Below are positions 27,266 through 39,236 of a stretch of DNA of 64,000 nucleotides, piece after piece. Origin of the DNA: Dioscorea cayenensis subsp. rotundata (Eukaryota > Streptophyta > Magnoliopsida > Dioscoreales > Dioscoreaceae); NCBI RefSeq assembly GCF_009730915.1, contig NC_052486.1, positions 17,947,589-18,011,588 on the forward strand. The letters are read 5' to 3'. The stretch's first letter is position 1. Every line of letters starts with the position of its first letter. A program made the position numbers and the translations under genes. The notes beneath the pieces are model-generated. The model saw only the letters and a program-made list of their open reading frames with translations, was not told the origin of the DNA and did not search any database.

Positions 27266-29932
27266 CAAAACAGAAGACTTGTCAATTGTCACAAGCTTTT
27301 CACTAAGAAAACAAAACTCAGAGTTGTAGAGGAATTAATTTCGTCAACAGGTTGTGTGCATGCAAATATAAGAGATGAAAAGTGATACAGAGGAGTTTAA
27401 TGAACAATTGGACCACAAATACATAGACATTGAAGTTAACAGAAACACCTACAATCAAGGCACAATCACAACAAACTAACGAACTAACAATAAGTCACAC
27501 AATGGTTAAGACCAGGACCTGCACTACTTGGACTAAGTAAGACACTATCCCTTCTACAAGTAACACCTACATAATAAAACACACGGACACTACAAACACA
27601 ATAAATAAAACATATATACCACGTTCTGCATTATACTTTAATATAGCCAAAGCCTCTAATTTTCCGTTGAGGGGCATAATTGGTATTTCACGCACGTGAA
27701 CTATACCTGTATGTATTCATACATAACATACATACATGTGTGTGTGTGTGTGTGTGTTTGTGTTAAGAGACTCAGAGGAGATGAAGAACATGACAAGACT
27801 TAGTAGTTAGTACAAGGCATCTCTTAGAAGGTGACAAGAAAGCCCACGTACTGCTTATATGCTTTCATGATTGATTGATTGCATGCATGCGTGACTTTTA
27901 AGGGTTTTTATTTTTATTTTTATTTATTTATTTAATTTTTTTGAGTGGTGCTGAATTTATGTAGGAAAATTTTATATAAAAAAAAAATTAGTAGGAAAAA
28001 CAGTGGGTTATCAAGAGGGTCATCAATAAATATATATATATAGGTACAGAGGTCACAAGTTGAAGGCTGTGATTTGAATTATTGATATCTTCCTTTTTTT
28101 TTTAAGTTTTTTCAGTAGTACGTATAGATGAGTTATGTTTCGTTTTTTAAATATAACTAATTATAAGGCAAGCAAGAATTGGAAGGGTAGCAGGGAACAA
28201 GGATCTTTCTTTGAGAACTTAATTTCAATGTGTTTGAACTTTGAATTACTAATGTGTGCTTATTCTTTGTCAATGGGCTTGCATTATTTTATCTAATATT
28301 GATACACAAGAATTAAGAATCTATTTTGAGACTTACAACATCCCTGCAATTAATAGAGAGTTTCAGGGGGCTAATTAAACGATGTGGCAAACTTCAATAT
28401 AAACCTATTTCATGACCATTAATTGTTGGATTTATACCTCTTTTCTTCTATTTAATTAGTATATATCTATCCCTTACTTTATAAAGTTAAATACTTTGTT
28501 TTTCAATGCTTTCAGTTTTGATTGAAATTTGGCATATTGACATGTTATGTTGGTAAGTGGTAACACTGTGACATCTATAAATTCAGCATTTGAGACTCAA
28601 TTTATTGAATAAAGGCTCTCAAGATTCCTAGAGAAGAATAATGTTAAGTAAAATTTTACTGTAAGAGTTTTTTTATAAATTGTGAAGAACCGATCGGCAA
28701 CTAGAATGAAGATAATTAGTTGAATGATACTTAGTTACAAATATTGAAAAGGGTTATTTAATGAAATTGGCAATGAAAAATTTCTATAACGCTCACAATT
28801 TAAAATCTCAATGAAATCATAAAACTGTTTTTTTTTTTATATAAAGTAAATAAAGTACATTATATTAATAGAAGAGCAATTATGAACTTTTTAGGTACTA
28901 ATTTTTTTGTTACTAGTTTTTTTCATTGTAAAATTTTCATTATAAACGAACAATATATATATAATTTTTGTCCCCCATAAAATAAATACCTATATTCGGC
29001 TTTTCCTATATATAAGCCTTCATAGATTCTTCATCATCCTCTTCTTGAAATAATTTACACAAAGAAACATAGATCATTTCCCTTTTGATTCCACTATTAA
29101 CCAGACAATAATTGCATGAGTTTTATGAACCTCCATTCACTGTTAATCATGGGATGGAATAACAGAGCAATAAAACATATGGAGAGAACCAATATTTTTA
29201 ATAGTGATTGCATGTGATTAATCAAGTAATCTTTGTTTTTCTACATTACTTTCACTTTATGCATGCTACAAGGTGGGTCAAAATGAATCAAGACAAGTTG
29301 TACACTATCCATGCATGCATGCTTTCATCCTCATCTTCAGTGTTTAATGAAGCAACCTTTCCACCAACATGGAATTAATGGTGTGGCATGAACGAGTACC
29401 AAACACTACACCCTTTCCATTCAATATTAATTAACCTCCATCACATGAACTCACAGCACAATTTTTGTTTCTTTCTATTTTTTCCCTTTTATTTGAATAT
29501 GATCTTATTACACACACCATTTTGTTCTTATAATCATATTATTGAGCCTGAGGAAAAAAAGCTTTAATTCTGATTTTTTTTCTTTTTATTTTTTTTAATT
29601 TCAAATTTGAGGTTTTTTTGGATGATTAATTGTTTCTTATTTCTCTTTGAAAATGAATGGTGCTCATGCATTACTTTGCCATGAATGCAAAGTTGGCCAC
29701 ATATACTTTGGACCATGATTAACATGTGGTCCTTGTCTATTGAGTTGAGTCTCTTGAGATGCAAATTATTAATATCAGTATTAAATTTCAAGATGAAATC
29801 TTTAATGGAGATTATTTCCTTGTTTTTTTTAAAGATATTTGTTGATATTGATAGTTTAAACAGGCATGAGTCTTTCTTTTTAGTATTTGGACCCCGTTCG
29901 TGGGCTTAGATATTTTAATAATAGTTAGAAAG

Positions 29933-29960
<28 letters not shown>
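27266..29960. other. Spacer with microsatellites
   Basis: No gene supported. It holds a (TG)n run at about 27738-27761 and an (AT)n run at about 29934-29960. Small ORFs are AT-rich and lack recognisable domains. Confidence 0.5.
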
Positions 29961-29963
<3 letters not shown>

Positions 29964-30265
29964 TTTACATCTTCTAGGAACGTCCATAGATAAGAAATCT
30001 GTGGACGTCCAATTATCAGTTGTTGGATCAAAATCTAACCGTTGACATTGATGAACAGTACTACTGTTTATTATACTGTTCCAAAACAGTAATTACTGTC
30101 CATATTACTGTATTATACTGTTCCAAACAGTAATTAATGTGCATATTACTGTAGTAACTACTGTTTATCAATATTATCCGTTGGATCGAAATCCAACGAT
30201 TGATAATGGACATCCATAGATTTTTTTATCTATAGACATCCATAGAAGATTTGTCCTCCATATAT
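29961..30265. mobile_element. MITE-like element (about 305 bp)
   Basis: The left arm from 29961 and the reverse complement of the right arm ending about 30265 align over about 80 bp (shared blocks ATCTTCTA, GTC(C/T)ATAGATAA, ATCTGTGGA/ATCTATGGA, GTTGGAT). The centre is a cluster of repeated ACAGTAATTACTGT-type palindromes. (AT)n flanks the left side, so a TA duplication cannot be told apart. No coding capacity. Confidence 0.65.
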
Positions 30266-32852
30266 ATATTAATATATATAAAAAAATTATTGCAGATTTT
30301 TTAATAATTAATAAATATTTTTCTGAAAAAAACCTTAGGATGCTTGTTTTGACGAGTTGTCGAAAAAAATTTAATTATAAATTATAGATCTAAAATTAAA
30401 TTTATCGAAAAATGACCACAAACATTGGATTCTATCACTTTGAACGTTTGCTAAGGTGGACCTATGCGAAACTAAATTTAATAAAATCTAACTTTATTCT
30501 ATCATTTTTCAAGGTATTTTAGTCTCGCACGTTTTATTTTGTCACTTGTGTTACTTTTTTTTTTTCCTATTATTATTTATTAAATTATTTTTTTTATTAA
30601 ATATATATATAATTCATCTTTGACTCTTATTACGCTAAAAATAAAATAAAGTGAATATTTATCAATTAATTTGATTTTGAAATCTTTTTATAGTGAATTT
30701 TATACCTTCTCATTGCCATGGAACACTCTTAACCATGTGTCCAAATTGCTACTTAATTACATATAATCACATAAAAATTATATTATTATTTAGCCACAAA
30801 CTTTTGCTCAAACTAAAACAAATACTAATTTTTCTATGAAAACTAAAATTTCCAAAAATTGATTTTTTTTATGACGCACATAAATACATAGAACTTCTAA
30901 ATGCTTATCCAATGTCGGTAATGATCCTTTTCTTGAAATTTAATGCATTTCTTTACATATATATCCCTATAACATCCAGTAATTAAAATATATTCAATCC
31001 AATCTGAAATAAATGTTGACATGAAGGAGACTTGGACTTATAATAGATAAGTTTGATGTAAAATTATTTATATAATAATAATAATTTAATTATTTATAAA
31101 TTTTTTTTATAGGAGTATATAAATAATTAAAAAAGGGTGGGTGTGGGAGGGTAGTGTTTGCATGTGCAATTACAGTTTCTGTGACATTTAAATTTGTTTT
31201 CTATTTATGAATTGGATAGCATTTAGTGGCATGTGAAGATTGAATGCATTTGGAGACAACATTGCACAATATACGCACTGCATTTAAACATGTCTTTCTT
31301 TAAGAAAAAAACATTAAGGTTTGCCAATTGAATTAGTTTGGTTTTGTATATATTGATGGAAATTTTAATAAATTCGATATAAATTAAAATTTAAAATTTT
31401 TTATTTTTATATATTTTTCCAATGTAGCCGGATCTTTTAATGTTTTCAAATGTTTTGATCTATTATTTTTTTATGTGCATGTGGAATTCCAAGCTTGATG
31501 CATCCATTGTTGATTCTTTCATTTTGTTATATATTTTGCATATTTTTTAAATATTTTTTTCCCATTTTGTTATTTTTACTTTTTGTACTATTTTTTTTTC
31601 TTAAATGAGGCTGCGTATATTGATAATTATATTCATGAACTTCATAAATAAAAGAACCAAATACCAAATATGGTAATAACATATCTTTTTTATTAAATTC
31701 TATGAACCTTAAAAATATTTAGAATAATAATAATAATAATAATAACAATAGTAAAGAAGCTTGAAGCTTACCAACTACCTTTCTCACTTTTGTGGTGCCC
31801 AAGTACAGCAACGTCACCGAAGAAATTGTTGTCCTAGACACTCTTATCTTAACCACTTTTTAAACTGCTTCCATCGATCCCTTCACAATATATTTATTTA
31901 TTTATTTATTTTGATATATTTATTTTTTTCTTAGGTATAATACATAATATATATATATATATTTGTCAAAATGCCACGGGAGCTACGTCAAGAATGCACA
32001 TAGATATATGAAACAAATTCAACAAGTATCTATACTTTTGTTTTACTTTAATTTTTGGATTTGATCTCGGACACCCCCACAATAACTATCTTATATAAAC
32101 AAGTGATTTATATAACATATATGATCTCATTTTTATTCATATATTTTTAATTTTGTTTTTTATTACAAAATAAAGAAATAAAGTTGCCAAGAGAGACCGA
32201 AGTTACAACATTTTTAAAAGCTCACATGTACTTTAAAAGGCCATTAACAGGGAAGGAGCACAAACAATAAAGATGCATAAGAAACAATAAGAAATAGAGA
32301 CATGATCTTTAATGCGATGTTGAGATAAGAATCACCTCGGAAAATAATATTATTTTTATTTTATTAAATAACTTAGTATTAAATGCATGCCTACCTAAAG
32401 ACTATAATTCCTTGCATAAAGTTTTCTACGTGATTGTTTTGTTTTTGTAGATGTACATAACGCCAGACTTTGTATACATTCTATGATGTGGTTACATGGT
32501 TAATTATATTTGGTTTTCTAATTCCAAACTCCACTCTATTAAGTATTTATTATTGACAATGATATTTAGGTCAAGTGTATATATTTTTCAAAAGCAAATC
32601 AGAATTTTCAAGCGATGTGGTTAATTATATAGAAAATTTATTTATTTTGAAATTTCATTTATTCTAATTAATTATATAGTGTGTTACATGCAACATGACT
32701 GCAACTCTCAATAAAAATTTAATCATTTTTTTAAAGCTAGATCTTCACATGTAAACTTAACTAACATATAATTTTACATTTAACAATTTAGTCTTTTAGC
32801 TAAGAAAATAAATACATAAATTAATCAATCAATATACTACTAAGCTTTTAAC

Positions 32853-32854
<2 letters not shown>

Positions 32855-32910
<56 letters not shown>
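32855..32910. repeat. (AAT)n microsatellite
   Basis: About 18 uninterrupted trinucleotide units. Confidence 0.9.
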
Positions 32911-33746
32911 TTTTGAAGTTGACAAATGATAAAGTAAATGACAAATGGATATGGTGGTGCACCAATTACGGTGACTTAATTGACCTTCTAGATATAATCC
33001 CTTCGTCATGCAACTCTGAAGAAAAAAAATAAGAGGTATTACTCTTATAGAATTTTCAAATGTGACCCAAAAAAAATGAAAGGCTTGAACTTAAAACATC
33101 TCAATCACAAACATGGAAAGGTACAACATATAATTATACATACATATTAATTAAATAATAAAAAAAATACCAACAAGTTGGAAATATTTCCGAGATGTTT
33201 AAAAGAATACATGATGAATAAAAAAAACTAGTTTTGACATTGAGAGAGTTATTCATGTAGAATAATTCTATATGATGGCCAGGTTTTTTTTTCTTTTTCC
33301 TCTCACTTCGTGTGTGTGCGTGCGAGTGTGTGCATGTGTGTGCTTTTCAATAAAAATAAAAATAAAAATAAACCTAAATGAACAACAACCATCCCTTACC
33401 GGACCACGGTCAAATTTAGTGTGTATATATATATATTTTACAACGCATCACTTAAGTTAAGCACCACATATTCTTTATTATTATCTTTATATCAGGTAAA
33501 TAAATCATATAAAAAATATATACACATATCATAGGAATATATAATAAAAATGTAAATATTTTATGTAAAAAAATCAGTGTTAATTTATCAAAAGTGGTTT
33601 CCTCTTTACAACCTGTTCACACACACGTAAATATGTGCATGTATTTGAGTTAGTGAGTAAAAATAAATAAATTAGTAAATAATATCTGAGAATATAATAC
33701 GGCAACAAATGAAATGTGACGAGGCATCACAAGGAAAAGGTTAACA

Positions 33747-33748
33747 GT

Positions 33749-33783
<35 letters not shown>

Positions 33784-33834
33784 CACACACACACCACAAG
33801 AAAGGTAAGGGAGGGGACCAGAAGAGCAAGCAAG

Positions 33835-33872
<38 letters not shown>
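33747..33872. repeat. Two (CT)n tracts
   Basis: CT runs at about 33748-33779 and 33838-33870, separated by a short CA-rich and G-rich stretch, 0.5-0.65 kb upstream of the VIN3-like start. Likely promoter or leader sequence. Confidence 0.85.
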
Positions 33873-33873
<1 letters not shown>

Positions 33874-34132
33874 CAGTCCATGCAAACTCTACCACTGGTT
33901 AAAAAAAAATAAAAAAAATAAAATTAAATTGAATTAAATTAAATATATATATATATAAATAAATAAAAGTAACTTGCAGTGATTGGTTGCAATAATATGG
34001 ATGGGTTGTTGTTAAGAATTCAAAAGCATGATTAAAATAAACAAGTAATTCTACCCTTTTGGCTTCTTTTTTAGCTCTTTGGCCCAAATCTCAAAGACCA
34101 TAGAGAAGAGGGAGAGAGGGACCTGGTCAGCC

Positions 34133-34148
34133 ATGGATTCCTTTGTTG
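34133..34148 (+). other. Possible alternative first coding exon of the VIN3-like gene
   Basis: GCC-ATG-G context, then 16 nt (MDSFV plus one base) up to a GT donor. The phase is the same as that of the exon at 34394-34412, so splicing to 35405 would give [14 protein letters not shown]. If not spliced there, the same ATG opens a 72-codon upstream ORF ending at 34348. Seen in sequence only; use is not shown. Confidence 0.35.
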
Positions 34149-34393
34149 GTACTTATCATCTTTTCTCTGTCTCTCTCTCTCTCTCTATGTGTGTGTGTGT
34201 CTCTATTTCTCTCTCTAGATGTATAAATATAGCATTAATTGTGACTATATTTATATTTTTATATGTTTGTGTATTTCTTTTGGGAGATTATAGGTTCTTC
34301 TTTTGTTGGGCAGTTTCAGGAGCAAAGGGGGCTGTTTTGGTGCTGTGAGAGGAGGAGGGTAATGCAAGGGGTGAGGAGCTGAGACAACAAGCC

Positions 34394-37300
34394 ATGGATC
34401 CTCCTTTCTCTGGTGTGCATCACTTTTCTTTCTTCTTTCATGTGGTTTTGCTGTTCTGGTGTTGAAAAGGATGGATTTTGATGGATGGGAAGCGCTTGAT
34501 CTGGGGTTTGGGATTGATTTTTGAGGGAAAGGGCACGTTTTGTTTCTTAAAGTTTGGATTTTTGGGCGTTTCTGATGGTGGTTTTCTCCGCTTTGTTTGC
34601 TTCATTGATTTTGTTCATAATGTTGAGATATTTTGCTTGTCGTGGTTTGATTTGGAGGGGTTTTGTTAGTGATTATGTGCAAAAGTTTAGATTTTTCATT
34701 TTTGTTTTTGGATGTTTTTGTTCATGAAATTTCTGTTTTCTTTTGTGGTGTTCTGATCTAAAGATCAGGCAATGTTTTGTAGAGATTGAGAAAGATGAAA
34801 GCCTCATTCTCTGATGAGCGATCTGGAATTACTTGTTGTAATGAATTAATTGTGAAAAAGGTTTATAGAATCTACAAGGTTGGAATTTATGTTGTTAATT
34901 GCCTCAGTTTCTCTTTTCTCCTTGTTGATGCTTGCTTGCTACTTGTTCTTGAATAGTTTCTTTGTTTTTCTAATATAAACTTGTTTCAGTTGTACCATGT
35001 TATTCCAAAGTAAAATGTGTGACTATAACACTTCCTTAATATTTGTGTAGTTTGCATGCAATTGTTTGAACACTCTGTCATGAAATATATGTTGAAAGAT
35101 AGGAAATATAAGCATTTATGTGGTTTTTAATTCCATTTGGTTTAGTGAATGGCATGCATATGCATCTTGAAGATTTCGTTTGATAGCAAAATATTTTTGG
35201 TTTTATGTTTTATGACAAATATGTGCATGGTTTTGGCTTCAGCTTCTTGTCGTTGCCTTTGTATAGTTTGCTCATTCGAATCAACTTTCCTTCTTGAGTA
35301 TTCTTTTTAAATAATACTCAGTGCTCTTTCTTTGATCTTTTATGTATGGTTTTAGTTTCTCACATCTACTCCTCGCACTTATTGTTTTTGTTACATGTAC
35401 CTAGGATTTGTACTTGATCCATCCAAGTGTCGATTGCTGACCATTGAGGAAAGGAGAGATCTGATTCATGAGTTGGCAAAATGGCCGGAGAGTGCTCCAG
35501 AAAAACTACAAAAATGGAGCCGCAGAGACCTCTTGGAAATCCTTTGTGCAGAGATGGGAAAAGAGAGGAAGTATACTGGCTTGACAAAGCAGAAGTTGAT
35601 AGAATATATCTTCAGAATTGTCTCAGAGAAGAAACCTGGTGAACATGCGGATGATGTGGAATCCACTCCTCACCCTCCCCCATCCAACCAGCAGACTCAA
35701 TCAAAAAGACAACGAAAGAGTGATCATCCTTCTCGTCTTCCTGTTGGGGCAAACAATCTCACAGCGAACAATGAGAGTGAGGCTTTTAATGTTGTTCGTT
35801 ACTGCGCTAATTTAGCTTGCAGAGCTACTATAAACATCAAGGATTCGTTTTGCAAACGTTGTTCGTGTTGTCTTTGTCACAAGTACGATGACAATAAGGA
35901 TCCTAGCCTGTGGTTAGTTTGCAGCCCAGAGACACCATCTCGGGAAGATGCTTGTGGCATGTCATGTCATCTTGAATGTGTTCTTAAGCATGAAAAATCC
36001 GGCATTTCACAGAGTGATCAATGTGCCAAACTAGATGGGAGTTATTACTGTGCGTACTGTGGAAAAGTGAATGACCTGCTCGGGTAATTTATTTAATTTT
36101 TGCTTAAAGTTTTTGTTTGTTCATTGCAAATGAGATTTTATTTTTCTTATGAAGATGCTGGAGGAAGCAGCTAATGATTGCAAAGGATGCGAGACGAGTG
36201 GATGTGCTGTGTTATCGCGTGTATCTGAGTCATAAGCTCCTCAACATGACTGAAAAGTATCAGAGCTTGCATGACACTGTTGATGAAGCTTTGAAGAAGT
36301 TAGAAGCTGAAGTCGGGCCACTTAATGGTTTGCTGAACATGGCGCGAGGGATTGTCAACCGTCTTCCAGTTGGCGCTGAAGTACAAAAGCTGTGTGCTCG
36401 TGCCGTGGTGTCTCTTGACTCCTTGCAGTCCGCCAACCTGCCACCTGATTCTCAGATCCAGAGTACATCTCTCTGTAAACTTGCATGATTGAAAACTGTT
36501 GTTGTCTCTGGTTTTCTCATTTCATTTTTATGCAGAACCGGGATTGATGCTTCCAGACTTCATTAAAGTCGAAGATGTTTCATCAACATCTGTTACTGTT
36601 GTATTGGGTTCCGAAGATCGGTTGCCATCATCTCAAGAGTTAATTAGCTATGTGTTGTGGCATAGAAAGGCTGATGCAGACTACCCGGTGGAACCAGACT
36701 GCACCATCTATGAGCCTCAGAGAAGATTTGTAGTTACCGGTCTCACTCCAGGTAATGAATATGTGTTCAAAGTGATTGCCTTTGGGAACACAAGGGAGTT
36801 GGACAAGTGGGAAATCAGAGTAAAAAGTCATCGACTTCCCAAAGAAAATAGCAGCAGTGGCCTGTCAAACTCGAACCCATCGTCGGAAGGAGATGAATCT
36901 AATAATACCATTGCATATACAGACTTGAACAAGTCACCAGATAGTTGTTTCGGTTATAGTGAGAAGCCTGAGGTCCTTGACTTGGAGAAACTGCCGGAGG
37001 ATGTCTGCAAAGTTGAAGAGCAGTCAAAAAACTTGAATGCTGCTGAGCCAGAGGGGCCTCTGAGGTTTTCGGTTTCAGCATCGGCATCAGCATTAGATGA
37101 AGATCCCAATTCAACTATACAAACAGAGTCTCAAAGGGATTCCGACCAGACGTCAGATGTTCCAAAGTCAGATAATGAGTCCAATGCTCCAATTGGAAAT
37201 GAGATTGTGGTTGCTCCTTATCAACAAACTGAGTCCTCACTGCCTGCCACTCCCCGCTGGATGGACACTCTCAAGGAAGGCTCAGGAAGACTTACAAAAC

Positions 37301-37653
37301 CCGAAAAGGAGCCACTTGCTGGAAGTTCATCAAAGAAGAGAGCTGGGGTGAAATGCGAAGAAGTTTGTCCCAAAGATGGATTATTAGAAGGAGAGTACCA
37401 GTATTGTGTCAAGGTTATCAGATGGCTGGAATGCGAGGGACACATCGAGACTAACTTTAGAGTGAAGTTCCTCACTTGGTTCAGCTTGCGAGCAACTGCA
37501 CAAGAGCGAAAGATTGTCAGTGTTTATGTGGACACTCTGATCGATGATCCTGGAAGCCTTGCAGGGCAGCTCGTTGACTCCTTTTCCGAAGCTGTTTGTA
37601 GCAAGAGGCCTCTACATGCACCAACCGGGTTCTGCATGCAGCTTTGGCATTGA
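34394..37653 (+). CDS. VIL: VIN3-like (VEL family) PHD-finger protein
   Basis: Plant Polycomb (PRC2) accessory protein of the VIN3/VRN5/VEL family, a nuclear chromatin factor in vernalization and flowering control. Exons 34394-34412, 35405-36083, 36155-36462 and 36536-37653; 2,124 bp, 707 residues. Order: [15 protein letters not shown] start and a helical region with [19 protein letters not shown] (about 50-75), a Lys/Arg linker, the Cys/His PHD-type finger with zinc ligands from CANLAC to YYCAYCG (about 140-225), the helical segment [20 protein letters not shown], a fibronectin type III domain (about 337-440), a low-complexity acidic linker, and the C-terminal VID domain from [20 protein letters not shown] to the end. 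The length suits the VIL2/VEL1 subgroup. The first intron is about 1 kb. All family domains are present. Confidence 0.95.
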
Positions 37654-38242
37654 TTCTTTTCTGCAATCCAATCGGTAACATTTTGGCGCGAATTCTTTCA
37701 ATGCAAGTTGACGATGTTAATTCTTCATTAGGCATTTGATTTTACCGATCGGCAATTCCCTTTTAATTTATAAAAGTAGTTCATTGACGTCTAAACCTTT
37801 AGTCTGTAACTTTGATAGCTTCCATTGATTGAAGCTCTTGTTTTATTTCTGTTCTATCCTAACTTATGAATCTCTTTTATGTTACTAGAATTTTTAATGA
37901 ATCATTTCTTTCAGTAGAATAAATTGTTGGGGATAACATCACTGGTGTTACATGTAACTGAGCTTCAGTTACACATTAAAACTGAGTGTTGAGTTTGTCT
38001 GGCCCACTGATATCAGCTGATGTGATTGTAAGTTAAGATACATACGACAAATGCTGTTTATAGACCCCTATAAAAATACTTAAGAAATTATATATTTTGA
38101 CAGACAAAACACCCTGTCACATTATTCATACAAAGTGGTTTTCTGGAATCTTAGAGATAAAAGTAAGCACTTAATAGTTTAGTGACACCTTATTTTCATC
38201 AAGAACAAAAGATCAGACTTTGGTACACAGAGACTGTTCTGT
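37654..38242. other. Convergent 3' flanks
   Basis: 3' regions of the plus-strand VIN3-like gene and the minus-strand Rubisco small-subunit gene. No other feature. Confidence 0.5.
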
Positions 38243-38926
38243 TTAGGCAATGCCATTGGATGGCTTCTGAATGACAAAGGACATGCACTGGCATTGTTTC
38301 TTGTTGTCGAAGGACAAGAGGCGAATGTATGCATTTGGGTATGTCTTCTTGCATTCCTGGATCTCTCGTAGCACTTGCGAGGAATCCACACACCCAAACA
38401 TCGGTAATTTCCACATGGTCCAGTATCTCCCATCATAGTAGCCTGGAATTTGGCTGTTGGTCCTGTGCACTTTCCCCATCTACATCAAATGATATCATAC
38501 AACTGGTTGGTAATACTAAAACTTGATATGCAGTTTTGTCAATAATTGTGATTCTGATTAGTTTTTACCTCATCGAATTCCAAGCAAGGTACCCATCCTT
38601 TTGAGATCATGTAGTCAACCTCCCTTGCTATTGAATCTTCGGTGAGGGGTGGAAGATAAGACAACGTTTCGAACTTCTTGTTGTCGATTGGGTTCCATGT
38701 CTAGCGCCATTTGGACCATTAAACATGCGAATCAAAGCTGGTTTATTAACAATATGGATATGGTTTACAAGCTTACCTTCATGCAGTATGCTCTAGAGCC
38801 ATTGGAAATGGTTTTCTCTTGCCACCTGACATTTCTCTTCGTCAGAAATAGCTTTCTGGTGTCAGAACGTTGGCCAATGCAGACTGAGCTAGCAAGAATG
38901 GTCGCTGAAGCAAAGCTGGTCGACAT
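38243..38926 (-). CDS. RbcS: Rubisco small subunit, divergent (T-type-like)
   Basis: Nuclear-encoded small subunit of the Calvin-cycle carboxylase. Exons 38926-38777, 38700-38569, 38479-38243; 519 bp, 172 residues. Residues 1 to about 48 are a Ser/Ala- and Arg-containing plastid transit peptide. The mature part starts [20 protein letters not shown], instead of the MQVWPP of leaf-type subunits, and keeps [34 protein letters not shown] and [14 protein letters not shown]; it ends [13 protein letters not shown]. The MK-W-NP start and a charged [10 protein letters not shown] stretch resemble the non-mesophyll RbcS-T class described in rice and tobacco trichomes; that assignment is from memory. Only about 0.3 kb separates its start from the PPR stop codon. 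Confidence 0.9.
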
Positions 38927-39236
38927 CTTTTACTGAAACAAAGAGAGGGTTGGAGGATTGCAGACTTGCAGTATGGGTGTTATCAAAGTTGTATATGCAG
39001 GAAGTCGGGGAAAGAGACAAAGGTGGTTAGAGAGTGCAACAGAAAGCAAAGGAATCAGAAGCCTTTTCACTTCAATCTTTATCTTAGAAATATAGATCAG
39101 ACGCTAATTCTAGAACATAGTCTTAGTTTGCTAACATACCTGTCCCTAACTGCAGATCACAATCATGCACATATGTTCTTAATTTTGATAATGAAAATGC
39201 AAAATTGAAATAAAATGGCTGGAAAATTTACCTGTG

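Larger units (their letters stand above)
30266..34080. other. AT-rich spacer upstream of the VIN3-like gene
   Basis: No gene supported. Microsatellites include (AAT)n at about 31722-31745 and 32855-32910, (CT)n at about 33748-33779 and 33838-33870, and a GT-rich run near 33308-33342. Confidence 0.5.
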
